From positions 62,001 to 126,000 of the forward strand of contig NZ_JBOEFX010000018.1 in assembly GCF_050633125.1 (NCBI RefSeq): a stretch of 64,000 bases of DNA, given 5' to 3'. Positions 1-9,252 of the stretch are shown here, piece after piece. The translations under genes were made by a program, and so were the position numbers. The notes beneath the pieces are model-generated. The model ran no database searches. It saw nothing but the letters and a program-made list of their open reading frames with translations, and was not told where the DNA came from. Source of the DNA: Lewinella sp050633125 (GTDB lineage: Bacteria > Bacteroidota > Bacteroidia > Chitinophagales > Saprospiraceae). How positions within the stretch are numbered: position 1 is the stretch's first letter; every line of letters starts with the position of its first letter.

Positions 1-516
1 CTTATAGAGCACCAGGTAAAAGCCTAAGCCTTCCATCGTCCATCCTTTTTCTATCGCAAAAAAACGAAGAACTTCTTCTTTGAAGTTATGGCGGATGAAT
101 TCTTCATCTTCTCCTGTAAGCCAGTAATTCTGGGAAAAATCGAGATGCTGTTCAAAGTCAATATCTTTCGTAATGCCCAGCATTTCACCCACCCGATGGA
201 AAAAATATTCAGGACGCATATAAAACTCCGAAAGCCCCAATTTTCGTGACTCCAGGAAAAACACCGTCTGCGGTACTCGTTTGGTGTGTTTGCCTGCAAC
301 CTTGATATAATGATAATCGAAAACATGCACCCGCGACTCCAACAGACCATCCTCGTAGCTCATCACGTGATTAAAGCGCCCCTTAAATCCACGCCTGAAC
401 AAGCGAAAATCCTGAAGCTGCTGCTCAATCCCCCATTGATCAACAGGATGATAATCTAATTTCAAGTGACGAGCCACTTGTTTTAGTTGATCGCCCCGAC
501 TATGTTTTCTCAGCAT
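1..516 (-). CDS. Hypothetical protein, 3' end beyond window
   Basis: An uninterrupted minus-strand frame begins at an ATG at 514-516 (protein start MLRKHSRGDQLKQVARHLK) and is still open after 172 codons at the window edge, so the C-terminus is missing. The visible part has no signal peptide or membrane segment. It is rich in aromatic and charged residues (for example SEFYMRPEYFFHRVG and HNFKEEVLRFFAIEKGW), which suggests a folded cytoplasmic protein. I do not recognise the family. The frame is accepted because it is the only long open one here and its composition is protein-like. The 160 bp upstream separates it from the codirectional subtilase gene, so it may have its own promoter. Confidence 0.7.
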   Translation of the reverse strand, partial: MLRKHSRGDQLKQVARHLKLDYHPVDQWGIEQQLQDFRLFRRGFKGRFNHVMSYEDGLLESRVHVFDYHYIKVAGKHTKRVPQTVFFLESRKLGLSEFYMRPEYFFHRVGEMLGITKDIDFEQHLDFSQNYWLTGEDEEFIRHNFKEEVLRFFAIEKGWTMEGLGFYLVLYK

Positions 517-678
517 AATTACACGTTTTATTGCGCAAAAAATAAATTGCCCCTTCTCTGAGTTTTTCAAACAGCTGGCGCACTTTAAATGAACCGCTTA
601 GCCATCTATTTGAAAAACGAAGGCTCAACTTGTTTTTGTGCTGCCTTTTAAATATTGCACAAAAAACGAGGCTACACC

Positions 679-2436
679 TTATTGCTTGATCAATTTACCG
701 GTCTTTTCGCCAGCATTCGTATGTAGACGATAAGCATATACTCCCGCAGGTAAATCTCCTAAGTCCAGTGATTCCAGACCCGCATTTACAGTCAGTGAGC
801 GAAGCAGCTTCCCTTCCGTATTAAATATCTCCAGGCTTGCAGTCTCTTCCAAAGATGGTATATTTATCCAAACCTGTCCTTTCGTAGGATTAGGAAAGAT
901 ACGCCATTCTGCAAGATAAGCTTCTTCATTCGCAACTACCTGCATCGCTCGCTCTACCGCAGCAAACACATCAATGCGACCATAGCCATAAGTAGCGTTA
1001 GGAATAGCCATTCCCAAGAACGGGCTACAATCCTGATCACTCAGCAAAGGTACAGCTGTCTCTTGAAGAATTGCTTCAATGGAATCCACCTCACCAGCCA
1101 ACTGAGGTGCAGCCGAGATCATCAATGCAACCGCACCAGCTACGTGAGGGCCTGCCATACTGGTACCATTCCAGCTGGCATAACCATTATTGCGAATCGC
1201 CGAACGCACACCTACACCAGGAGCCACCACATTAGGCTTAAGCCTAAAACTGCTATCTACGGCTACTGAACCCCGGCTACTAAAGTTAGCAATGGTGTCA
1301 TTATCGCGGCTCGCACCAACGGTGAAAGATCCTGCAAAAATAGCCGACGGTGTACGTACAGAATTACAATTGGGGCCACTGTTTCCTGCGGAAACTACCA
1401 CCACTACCCCCGCTGCTCTCAATGCCTCAACGGCAGTCTCCATGAGTGCAAAATTCAAAGGATTACATCCCTCTGATTCTGGGCAACTCCACGAATTATT
1501 TATTACATGAGGAGCTTGTTCAGGGTCTGGATTCTCACCATCAAGGTCCGTGGGTGCCAAAAACCAATCGAAGCACTCTATATAACTTGCGGGGCTACCC
1601 CAGCCACGTTCCATATTTCGGCATCCAATCCAATTGGCGGCTGGTGCAACACCAATCTGATTGTCACCACCATCATCGCCAACCATTGTTCCCATCGTGT
1701 GGGTTCCATGATTATTATCGTCACAAGGCACGTTTACGTCAAGGCCGCAAGGGTTGTTATCCGGGCTAATGATAGAATCATTGTGCAACAGGCTAATTTC
1801 CCGAATGGCATCATGCCAGTGATAATTATGATCAGCAGAAGTGCCGTCATAACCTCTGTATTGCTCAATGATCGTGGGGTGCTCCCATTCATAACCAGTA
1901 TCTTGTCCGCCTACGGTTACGCCTTCGCCGCGAAAACCTAAAGCCCATACATCATCTGCATTTATTCTCTGAACACCCCATTCCACAACGCCACGCCCGC
2001 CAGAAGACGGTGTGAGGTCCAAGGCAGGGCGATCTAGTGCCGTCCAGGGGTTGGGCTGCAAGTTTGCGACCTCGTCCATTTCTGCTATCGCCTTGGCCAA
2101 GGGCAGGTCTACTTCCGTCATTAAAGCATTCACTATCGCAAACGAACGGTACTCCTGATGCTTCATAAATAGCAATGCCTTCACGCCCTTTTGCGAATGA
2201 CTAGCCACTTTATTCACTTGCTGGTATACGAATTGCCCTTTAGCCGCCTTGCCCCGTAGGCGATAAGCCAGACTAAGGTCTGCCTGTTCTTTAAACGCTA
2301 CAATAACCTCTACCTTGGCACCAGCTTCGAGTTCGGCAAGCACTTGAGGATCAACCTTCGTTCTCCAGTCGCCGGCACTAAGTGTCAGTGAACCCAGTAG
2401 GATCGTCGCTAATAAAAACAGTTTTCCGTAACACAT
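679..2436 (-). CDS. Secreted S8 family serine peptidase (subtilase) with type IX sorting domain
   Basis: A 585-residue precursor. Residues 1-21 form a signal peptide. Residues 40-125 look like an inhibitor-type propeptide region. The subtilase domain follows, with catalytic Asp179 (GGQDTGYEWEHP), His243 (NNHGTHTMGT), oxyanion-hole Asn352 (SAGNSGP) and Ser426 (NGTSMAGPHVAGA). Residues 512-585 are a type A C-terminal sorting domain starting at FPNP and ending KTGKLIKQ, so the enzyme should cross the outer membrane by the type IX system (PorSS) and be released or surface attached. The role is extracellular protein degradation; substrate specificity cannot be read from the sequence. Several paired cysteines suggest disulfides. 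It is a single-gene unit with a good promoter match just upstream. Confidence 0.93.
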   Translation of the reverse strand: MCYGKLFLLATILLGSLTLSAGDWRTKVDPQVLAELEAGAKVEVIVAFKEQADLSLAYRLRGKAAKGQFVYQQVNKVASHSQKGVKALLFMKHQEYRSFAIVNALMTEVDLPLAKAIAEMDEVANLQPNPWTALDRPALDLTPSSGGRGVVEWGVQRINADDVWALGFRGEGVTVGGQDTGYEWEHPTIIEQYRGYDGTSADHNYHWHDAIREISLLHNDSIISPDNNPCGLDVNVPCDDNNHGTHTMGTMVGDDGGDNQIGVAPAANWIGCRNMERGWGSPASYIECFDWFLAPTDLDGENPDPEQAPHVINNSWSCPESEGCNPLNFALMETAVEALRAAGVVVVVSAGNSGPNCNSVRTPSAIFAGSFTVGASRDNDTIANFSSRGSVAVDSSFRLKPNVVAPGVGVRSAIRNNGYASWNGTSMAGPHVAGAVALMISAAPQLAGEVDSIEAILQETAVPLLSDQDCSPFLGMAIPNATYGYGRIDVFAAVERAMQVVANEEAYLAEWRIFPNPTKGQVWINIPSLEETASLEIFNTEGKLLRSLTVNAGLESLDLGDLPAGVYAYRLHTNAGEKTGKLIKQ

Positions 2437-2465
2437 AAGATATTATTTAAGCATAGACAAGAAGT

Positions 2466-2498
2466 CAAAAATACGCATAGCTGCCACCCTACCCCAAA
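2466..2498 (-). promoter_or_regulatory. Bacteroidota-type promoter for the subtilase gene
   Basis: On the minus strand TTTG (2495-2498) and TATTTTTG (2466-2473) are separated by 21 bp, matching the primary sigma factor pattern TTTG-N19-21-TAnnTTTG of Bacteroidota. The inferred start of transcription is about 25 bases before the ATG at 2436. Confidence 0.6.
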
Positions 2499-2553
2499 AG
2501 TTTTACTAATTTTAAAGTTAATAACGAGACAAATCAGGTAAAACTTAAAATAC

Positions 2554-3168
2554 ATGGCAAAAGCAAGCAATGGGGCTAAAAAACATTTGCGGCAAGACCC
2601 TATTTTTGCCCCACTGGTTGATAACATTCACCTGGAACCACTCGATTTAACCAATGATATTTATCTCCGGTTATTAAAAACTATTGTTTACCAACAGCTA
2701 TCAGGCAAAGCAGCCAATACTATCTATCAACGATTTATTGCTTTATTTCCGGACAGCTACCCCCATCCCGATCAACTCATCCTTTTTCAAGAAGACCAAT
2801 TGAGGGCAGCAGGGCTTTCTCGGCAAAAATCCAATTACGTCCAAAATGTTGCTCACTATTTTTCTGAACAAGACCTCCACCGCCAGGATTGGTCAAAGGT
2901 TCCTGACGAACATATCATGGACCAACTAACGGCCATCAAAGGAGTAGGAAACTGGACTGCGCAAATCATCCTCATGTTCAGCCTGGGCCGCAAAGACATC
3001 TTCCCCAAAGGCGACCTGGCCATCCAACAAAGTATGCAGCAGTTGTATCAACTTTCCGGCAAGGGCAAACAATTGGAGCGAAAAATGGAGAAAGTAGCCC
3101 AAGCTTGGCGACCCTATCGCACGGTAGCTTGCCGCTATCTCTGGCAATGGAAGGATACGTTAATTTGA
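2554..3168 (+). CDS. DNA-3-methyladenine glycosylase 2 family protein (AlkA-like)
   Basis: A 204-residue HhH-GPD superfamily base-excision enzyme. The helix-hairpin-helix lies at about residues 122-143 with the Gly-rich turn GVGNWTAQ (130-137), and the family catalytic aspartate is Asp154 in PKGDLAIQ. No C-terminal iron-sulfur cysteine cluster is present, which fits the AlkA branch rather than endonuclease III. The length is that of the short bacterial AlkA-like enzymes lacking the N-terminal domain of E. coli AlkA. It should remove alkylated purines in the cytoplasm. It is divergently oriented from the subtilase and appears monocistronic. Confidence 0.9.
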   Translation: MAKASNGAKKHLRQDPIFAPLVDNIHLEPLDLTNDIYLRLLKTIVYQQLSGKAANTIYQRFIALFPDSYPHPDQLILFQEDQLRAAGLSRQKSNYVQNVAHYFSEQDLHRQDWSKVPDEHIMDQLTAIKGVGNWTAQIILMFSLGRKDIFPKGDLAIQQSMQQLYQLSGKGKQLERKMEKVAQAWRPYRTVACRYLWQWKDTLI

Positions 3169-3277
3169 TACGTGTTCATCTAAAAAATAATTGACCTTAT
3201 CTAGAAAATGAAAGCCTGCTGACGAATTACTATAATTTCGGAAAGTCAAAAAACACACCATTATAAATTATCGCACT

Positions 3278-5371
3278 ATGTACCCTCGTATTCAAAACCG
3301 CAGTTTGCTCGGACTTTTACTTCTCTTTGCTTCCCTGGTTGCTGGATTTGCCCAAACAACAGAAGACTGGCAAGGCAAATGGGACGGCGCCATTGAGCTC
3401 CCCTCTACGCCACTGGCTTTGCAGATTAAACTTCAAACGACTGCCGACGGTTGGGAGGGCCTCATGGATATCCCCGCTCAGCGAATCAATGACATGGCCC
3501 TCGCTGATCTAAAAATCGAAGGCGACCAACTCTCCTTCACCTTACCAGAGGTGCCTGGAACAGCCAGCTTCACAGGCAACTGGAGTCCTGGTACTGTAAC
3601 AGGAACATTTACCCAAATGGGGCAAAGTTTCCCCCTGGTACTCCAACAACAAGATGCAGCGGCAGCAGCGGCCCTCCAAGCCAAAATTGATCGTATCAAA
3701 AGCTTGGTAGATTCCTGCCGTATTGGCGCTGAAGTACCCGGCCTTGGGCTAGGAATTATCTATAAAGGAGAAGTCTTGATGGCCGAAGGTTTTGGTCTAC
3801 GTAATGTTGAAGATGACGTCCCGGTAACGGCTGACACCCGTTTTGCCATTGGTTCTAGTAGTAAAGCATTTACAACGATGGGCCTCGCCTTGCTAGCCGA
3901 AGAAGGAAAGCTCGACTGGAAAACTCCAATAAAAGAATATTTACCGGATTTTAAACTCCACGATAATTTTGCAACCGAGGAAATGACCGCCATTGACCTC
4001 ACATCACATCGTTCCGGCTTACCAAGACATGACTTACTCTGGTATGGAACCGATTTTTCACGAGAGGAACTATACCAAAGGTTACAATACCTAGAGCCTT
4101 CCGCCTCTTTCCGAAGCAAATGGCAATATCAAAACCTGATGTATATGACAGCTGGTATTCTTACAGAACGCCTTAGTGGCCAGACCTGGGAAGAATATAT
4201 TCAGGAAAAAATATTTAATCCGTTGGGGATGCCTAGCGCTAGTTTTTCCGTAACCGAAATGGAACAAAGTGACAATTTTTCCTACGGATACGGAGAGAAA
4301 GAAGAAGAAATCACCCGACTCCCCTTCCATCAGTTAGATGCCATTGGGCCTGCAGGTTCCATCAATGCATCGGCAACAGATATGCTCAAATGGGTAGAAC
4401 TTCAACTGGGTGACGGCCAATACCAAGGACAGCACTTCATTGGCGGAAGCCAGTTAAAACTGATGCACAGCCCCCAGATGATCATGGAAAACACACTCAT
4501 CGCTGACCCATCCATCTCACATCCCTCCTATGGCCTCGGGTGGTTTACTTATGATTACGACGGGCTAACGGTCGTAGAACATGGTGGAAATATCGACGGT
4601 TTTTCGGCACTTGTATTTATGATTCCTGATGAAGGATTTGGCCTTGTTGCCCTTACCAATAAAAACGGTACTCCGCTTAATTATGTATTGTCTTATTCCA
4701 TCACAGATATTCTTCTTGAACGCGACGGACAAGATTGGTACGAGTTAGTGTTTGGCGATAATGAGGAAGATGAAGACAACGAGGAAGAGGAAGAAGAAGA
4801 GGAGGAAAAAGAAGAAACCAGCCCCGCCCTCCACCCTTTCGAAGATTACATTGGCACCTATAATCACCCCGGATACGGCGATATAATTATCAGCCAAGAG
4901 GGAGACCAGCTTGTTGTGACCTACTATCACTTTAGTGGCAAAATGGAACACCAGCAATACGATACGTTCAAGGGAATATCAGAAGGAGACGACATTGCGC
5001 TCGACGTTCGGTTTGTGACCGACCGCAACGGACAAATTGAAGCCCTATACTCCTTATTAGATGCCAGTGTACCCGAAATTCGCTTTGATCGTCTGCCCGG
5101 CGAAAAACTTAGTGATCCTGATTTTCTGGAAACCCTAACCGGTACTTACTCGCTGGAAAATGGTACAGAAATCAAAATTAGCCTAGAAGGTACCAAACTA
5201 AAAGCAGACATTATTGGTCAGCCCACTTACACGCTGGAACCACACCAGGGAAACTCCTTCAAACTAAGCTCTCTACAAGGGTTCACCATAGAATTTATTA
5301 TGGACGGTGAAAAAGCAACCGCATTGGTATCTCATCAGCCTAATGGCGATTTCCGGGCAAATAAAGAGTAG
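3278..5371 (+). CDS. Serine hydrolase (beta-lactamase/penicillin-binding family) with acidic linker
   Basis: A 697-residue secreted protein with a signal peptide (1-25). An N-terminal beta-rich region (about 30-125) is followed by a class C beta-lactamase/PBP-like hydrolase domain (about 140-485), then a highly acidic linker (494-513, nearly all Glu/Asp) and a C-terminal beta-rich region similar in position to DUF3471. Catalytic motifs are Ser193-x-x-Lys196, Tyr284-x-Asn286 and His435-Gly-Gly437 in place of KTG. This is the arrangement of esterase or D-aminopeptidase-like members as much as true beta-lactamases, so the substrate is open. It should act in the periplasm or at the surface. It is flanked by unrelated genes on the same strand. 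Confidence 0.88.
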   Translation: MYPRIQNRSLLGLLLLFASLVAGFAQTTEDWQGKWDGAIELPSTPLALQIKLQTTADGWEGLMDIPAQRINDMALADLKIEGDQLSFTLPEVPGTASFTGNWSPGTVTGTFTQMGQSFPLVLQQQDAAAAAALQAKIDRIKSLVDSCRIGAEVPGLGLGIIYKGEVLMAEGFGLRNVEDDVPVTADTRFAIGSSSKAFTTMGLALLAEEGKLDWKTPIKEYLPDFKLHDNFATEEMTAIDLTSHRSGLPRHDLLWYGTDFSREELYQRLQYLEPSASFRSKWQYQNLMYMTAGILTERLSGQTWEEYIQEKIFNPLGMPSASFSVTEMEQSDNFSYGYGEKEEEITRLPFHQLDAIGPAGSINASATDMLKWVELQLGDGQYQGQHFIGGSQLKLMHSPQMIMENTLIADPSISHPSYGLGWFTYDYDGLTVVEHGGNIDGFSALVFMIPDEGFGLVALTNKNGTPLNYVLSYSITDILLERDGQDWYELVFGDNEEDEDNEEEEEEEEEKEETSPALHPFEDYIGTYNHPGYGDIIISQEGDQLVVTYYHFSGKMEHQQYDTFKGISEGDDIALDVRFVTDRNGQIEALYSLLDASVPEIRFDRLPGEKLSDPDFLETLTGTYSLENGTEIKISLEGTKLKADIIGQPTYTLEPHQGNSFKLSSLQGFTIEFIMDGEKATALVSHQPNGDFRANKE

Positions 5372-5506
5372 AGAAAACTCAAAATATTAACATGAACAAA
5401 GACCTTCATCAGGCATAATATTAATATTTGTTGGTCTAAAAACTAATCAAATTCGAAGCCAGCACAATTTATAGAAAAGGTGGGGGTCTGGGTTAACTAT
5501 GTAGAA

Positions 5507-5539
5507 ATTGAATTGTTAAGCTACAATAAACTATTTTTG
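5507..5539 (+). promoter_or_regulatory. Candidate Bacteroidota promoter before polyprenyl synthase
   Basis: ATTG (5507-5510) and an exact TAnnTTTG match, TATTTTTG (5532-5539), are spaced by 21 bp. The gene start at 5556 lies about 16 bases after the -7 box, implying a very short leader, as is common in this phylum. Confidence 0.45.
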
Positions 5540-5555
5540 CCCGAACAATTCTGGT

Positions 5556-6530
5556 ATGGTCAAGTCTTTGCGAACGATTCAGGCTCCGATTGTGGAGGAA
5601 CTACAGGAATTCGAACAACGGTTTCGGGATTCTATGCGTAGTCCCGTGCCTCTGCTTGACCGTATAACCTTCTATATCGTCCGCCGAAAGGGTAAGCAAG
5701 TGCGCCCCATGTTCATCTTCCTTACCGCCAAGCTTTGCAAAAACATCACAGATGCCACTTATACAGCTGCATCGCTAGTAGAATTGCTCCACACCGCTTC
5801 CCTCGTACACGATGATGTAGTAGACGATGCTAATGAACGGCGTGGTTTTTTCTCCATCAACGCACTATGGAAAAATAAAGCAGCCGTACTAGTGGGTGAT
5901 TTTCTGCTCACCCGAGGTTTGGCCTTGGCACTGAAGAAAAAGCAATATCAACTTTTACAGATTGTATCCAACGCTTTTGAAGCCATCACCGAAGGAGAGC
6001 TCCTCCAACTAGAGAAAGCCCGCCGACTAGATATTGACGAGGAAGTCTATTACGAGGTAATCCGTAAAAAAACAGCCAGCCTTATCGCATCGGCTTGCGC
6101 AGCAGGCGCAGCATCCACCACCACCGATGAAGAGATTGTGGAAAAGATGCGCCTTTTCGGGGAGACCATCGGCATGGCCTTCCAAATTCGCGATGATCTC
6201 TTTGATTTTGGTGCCAGTGATGTAGGCAAACCCTTGGGTATTGACATCAAGGAAAAGAAAATGACGCTCCCGCTTATTTACGCTTTACAGCAAACAGATA
6301 AGCAGAACAGAAAACGCATCATTCGCAAGATTAAACGATATAGCGAAGAGCCAGCCACCATTCGTGAGGTCATCGAATTTGTACGCCAGAGCGGTGGCCT
6401 GGAGTATGCCCACAAAGTGATGCTCCAATTTCGGGATGACGCTTTTGAAATACTCCACAGTTTCCCTACTTCTCCCGCCCGGGAGTCGCTGGAAGACTTG
6501 GTAAATTTTGTGGTCGAAAGAGAGAAATAG
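5556..6530 (+). CDS. Polyprenyl synthetase family protein (long-chain trans-prenyl diphosphate synthase)
   Basis: A 324-residue trans-isoprenyl diphosphate synthase that condenses isopentenyl diphosphate with an allylic diphosphate. The first aspartate-rich motif is Asp86-Asp-x-x-Asp90 (HDDVVDD) and the second is Asp213-Asp-x-x-Asp217 (IRDDLFD), both binding Mg-diphosphate. The upstream KGKQVRP motif (46-51) and the length fit octaprenyl or heptaprenyl synthases that make menaquinone side chains, rather than the shorter farnesyl enzymes. It should act in the cytosol at the membrane. Its stop codon (6528-6530) directly abuts the stop codon of the convergent gene at 6531, with no space for a separate terminator. 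Confidence 0.9.
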   Translation: MVKSLRTIQAPIVEELQEFEQRFRDSMRSPVPLLDRITFYIVRRKGKQVRPMFIFLTAKLCKNITDATYTAASLVELLHTASLVHDDVVDDANERRGFFSINALWKNKAAVLVGDFLLTRGLALALKKKQYQLLQIVSNAFEAITEGELLQLEKARRLDIDEEVYYEVIRKKTASLIASACAAGAASTTTDEEIVEKMRLFGETIGMAFQIRDDLFDFGASDVGKPLGIDIKEKKMTLPLIYALQQTDKQNRKRIIRKIKRYSEEPATIREVIEFVRQSGGLEYAHKVMLQFRDDAFEILHSFPTSPARESLEDLVNFVVEREK

Positions 6531-7232
6531 CTACAAACGGTGGACGGCCTCCAAGCTGGCTTGCCAATAACCACCTTTGATGAGTTGGGCACCTCCATCA
6601 GGCTGAAGAGGAAAAGGGAGTTCCCAGGACGCAAATTGATAGTGCCCCCCTAAAGCAGCTTTTATACGCAGCTGGATTTTTTCAGTAAACACTTTTTCTA
6701 ATCCTGCAAAAACCTGCCCGCCGGTATATAAACCAGCACCTCCCTTTATAGACAAATCTATAGGTAGATCGTATGGCGTATTCCCTTCGATGCTTTGATA
6801 CTGATACTTGGAATTCACAGCACGCCCCCAATAAGCCTGTGCTCCCAATAAGGGATGCAATTTGCCTTTGCTGTTCAACCTCAGTTCTAAACCAGGCCCT
6901 CCACGAATATTGTCAACGCTAATGGTTTCTTCCATATTCCAAAAAGGAGCAGTTACAAAACTTTTACCTTGCACCCTCAACTCCTGATACCCCACGTGCA
7001 TAAAAATGGTAACAATTAACTTAGGAAGTGTCAATACATACTCAAGATTGCCCCCGCAACTAAACGTATTAAGGGGCCTGGCATCATATAAATTTGTGTT
7101 TCGCCCTTCAGCATATTGAGCACCAACACTGATTTGCCAATGATCAGAAACGGGTAAAACGGATTGCGCATCTACAGGAAGGCTCAAAGTTGCTGTTAAA
7201 CAGAAAATTATTAAGCGAGTTGTTGAAGTCAT
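6531..7232 (-). CDS. Hypothetical secreted protein, tandem paralogue A
   Basis: A 233-residue protein with a signal peptide (about 1-22, ending VDAQS). The rest consists of alternating hydrophobic/polar segments with many aromatic residues, ending in FELP/VVHRL-like strands, so an outer-membrane or periplasmic beta-barrel-like fold is plausible. It is clearly homologous over its full length to the upstream neighbour at 7290-7991: same length, same LRIKAALGxHYQ(F/Y)ASWELP block, same GGYWQASxE end. I do not recognise a named family. The pair probably arose by tandem duplication. Confidence 0.78.
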   Translation of the reverse strand: MTSTTRLIIFCLTATLSLPVDAQSVLPVSDHWQISVGAQYAEGRNTNLYDARPLNTFSCGGNLEYVLTLPKLIVTIFMHVGYQELRVQGKSFVTAPFWNMEETISVDNIRGGPGLELRLNSKGKLHPLLGAQAYWGRAVNSKYQYQSIEGNTPYDLPIDLSIKGGAGLYTGGQVFAGLEKVFTEKIQLRIKAALGGHYQFASWELPFPLQPDGGAQLIKGGYWQASLEAVHRL

Positions 7233-7289
7233 ACTAGATTATTGTGAGCATTCTATTTTGCAAAAAAAATATTTAGCGACCTCTGGTAA

Positions 7290-7991
7290 CTACAAGTGAT
7301 GAACCACCTCGAAGCTTGCTTGCCAATAACCACCTTTCACAAGCCGAGCTTTCTCATTACCTTCAAAAGGAGAAGGGAGCTCCCAAGAAGCATATTGATA
7401 ATGGTCACCTAAAGCCGCCTTTATACGGAGTAGGCTTTTTGCTGTAACATCTATCTCCAAACCAGCAAAAAAATGCCCGCCAGTGTATACCCCAGCGCCA
7501 CCTTCTGCGCTAAAAAACAACGGCAAATCATACTGAACATCCATTCTTGCATTATGGAAACCATACTCGGTATTGACAGGAACCCCCAGAAAAGCCTGGA
7601 CACCAAATAAAGGGTGGCACCAGCCTTTGTTATTCAGCGTTAACGCAAAACCTGGACCAGCTCTAAGGTTGTCAACGCGTAAGGTTTCTTCCAAGCCATA
7701 ATCATTATCATACGCAACATTGTAGCCTTCTCCCCTTATTTGTTGAAAGCCCAAATACACGAAATAGGTCATTTTGATACGGGGAAGTGCAATTACATAT
7801 TCAAAATTGCCCCCAAAGCTGAACGAACTAGCTGGTGGTGCCGGGTAAGTAAACGTATTTCGACTTTGATCATATTGAACACCAGCACTAATTTGCCAAT
7901 GCCGCGAATCGGACTCCGTTGATTGAGAATATAAAGGAAACCACAAATTAGCCATTAGGCAAAAAAGCACTAAGCGAGTTATTAAAACCAT
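7290..7991 (-). CDS. Hypothetical secreted protein, tandem paralogue B
   Basis: A 233-residue precursor with a signal peptide (about 1-22, ending PLYSQS). It is colinear with the downstream copy at 6531-7232, sharing the pattern GGNFEYV, VDN(I/L)RAGPG, GVQA(F/Y), YDLP and KGGYWQAS. The two genes are 57 bp apart on the same strand and may be cotranscribed. Predicted location is the periplasm or outer membrane; the function is unknown. The copies have diverged strongly in the middle, so the duplication is not recent. Confidence 0.78.
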   Translation of the reverse strand: MVLITRLVLFCLMANLWFPLYSQSTESDSRHWQISAGVQYDQSRNTFTYPAPPASSFSFGGNFEYVIALPRIKMTYFVYLGFQQIRGEGYNVAYDNDYGLEETLRVDNLRAGPGFALTLNNKGWCHPLFGVQAFLGVPVNTEYGFHNARMDVQYDLPLFFSAEGGAGVYTGGHFFAGLEIDVTAKSLLRIKAALGDHYQYASWELPSPFEGNEKARLVKGGYWQASFEVVHHL

Positions 7992-8238
7992 GTTTTATCA
8001 GATTATGAGCGTCTTGCATTCCAAGGCCAGTTTAGCCCTTTTGAATACAAACGCACATTCTTAATAAAATGACACGCCTTAACTATTGTTAAGTGTTTTG
8101 CCAACAAGCTTCTGATTTCATCCGCATCAAACCCATTTAGTTGCCCATCTCGCTAGCTCACGTTCTCATACGCTGGTTTCAAAAAATAGCAGTGGCTACT
8201 TTTTGTCAATATTCGTAATTTGTAATAAAACCGCGCTT

Positions 8239-9249
8239 ATGCTCAAAAAAACTACTCTCAAAATTGAACTAACCAATCCATGCGACGAGGCATGGGAAGA
8301 TATGCACGTTACAGCTCCTTACCGTCGCCATTGCGCCAGCTGTGCCAAGGAAGTTATCGATTTCAGTAAAATGAATGACCAACAGTTGGTTGACTTTTTC
8401 AGTAAAAGCAATGGTCCCGTTTGTGGTCATTTCAGAGAAAGTCAACTAGCACGAGAGCTAAGCATCGTTCATCACCATCGTTCATCCTGGCGAAAGGCTG
8501 CTGCTGTTGCCGCAGTGCTTAGTCTTCTTGGAGGGTCCATCTACGCACAACAGTCTACTACACCTATTGCAACCGAGAAGATTACCCAAACGGTGGCTAA
8601 TCAACCCACGCCAGCTCCCATTCCCCAAATCATAAGTGGCTTCGTTACAGATGCTACAACGGGTGAATTACTGATTGGGAGCTCTATACAAATTGAAGGA
8701 ACCAGCCAAGGGACCGTCACCGATGTAGATGGCTACTTTGAATTGGAAGTCCAACTAGGGCAACGCTTCTTGAATTTTTCTTACATGGGCTACAGCTCAA
8801 AAAAAATCCCCCTCGACAAAGGTGCTCAACATTTAGAAGTCGAGCTCCAGCCAGGGGTAGAGTTAGATGCCGTGGTCGTTATTGCTTATCAGGAAAGAAG
8901 AATGCTGGGTGGATCCTCTGGGTTAGTAACCATTAGCAGAGAAGAATCCTCAAATCATCAGCCTATAATAACACCCCAGGAATTGTATTTACAATCGGCA
9001 GAGGCATTCCCCAACCCCTCCACCGTACCGCCACAGATAAAAGTTAGCAGCGCTGAGCCACATCAACTACAAATTCAGCTATTCAACGCATCGGGCCAGC
9101 TGATCTGGCAAAACAAGCAAGAGATAATCGCGGGAAGCAACCTTTTTCCCATTTCTGCGGACTGGGTCCATTGGCCAAGTGGCACCTATTTTCTATCTTT
9201 AGAAGATGAAAATGACCAAAAGAAAATGCTTTCTTTGGTAAAGCCTTAA
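8239..9249 (+). CDS. Carboxypeptidase-like regulatory domain protein with Cys-rich head and sorting-type tail
   Basis: A 336-residue protein if started at 8239; an upstream in-frame ATG at 8203 adds 12 poorly conserved-looking residues. The head carries four cysteines (15, 32, 35, 62) that could bind a metal. One transmembrane segment follows (about 86-103), then a CarboxypepD_reg-like beta-sandwich (131-205; ISGFVTDATTGE...GYFELEV) that continues into a plug-like EVELQPGVELDAVVV stretch. The C-terminal 70 residues begin AFPNPS and resemble a type A sorting domain. The cysteine head would be cytoplasmic and the rest periplasmic. The function is unknown. It is followed after 3 bp by a small membrane protein gene, so they form an operon. 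Confidence 0.8.
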   Translation: MLKKTTLKIELTNPCDEAWEDMHVTAPYRRHCASCAKEVIDFSKMNDQQLVDFFSKSNGPVCGHFRESQLARELSIVHHHRSSWRKAAAVAAVLSLLGGSIYAQQSTTPIATEKITQTVANQPTPAPIPQIISGFVTDATTGELLIGSSIQIEGTSQGTVTDVDGYFELEVQLGQRFLNFSYMGYSSKKIPLDKGAQHLEVELQPGVELDAVVVIAYQERRMLGGSSGLVTISREESSNHQPIITPQELYLQSAEAFPNPSTVPPQIKVSSAEPHQLQIQLFNASGQLIWQNKQEIIAGSNLFPISADWVHWPSGTYFLSLEDENDQKKMLSLVKP

Positions 9250-9252
9250 TAT

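Noticed and set aside
1063..1941. Several plus-strand frames of 68-144 codons opposite the subtilase gene
   Set aside because: They lie fully antisense to a gene with intact catalytic motifs, are rich in His/Ile/Thr of low-complexity type and show no domain features.
2409..2627. A 72-codon minus-strand frame across the subtilase start and promoter
   Set aside because: It overlaps the promoter, the subtilase start and the glycosylase start; its hydrophobic composition comes from AT-rich intergenic DNA.
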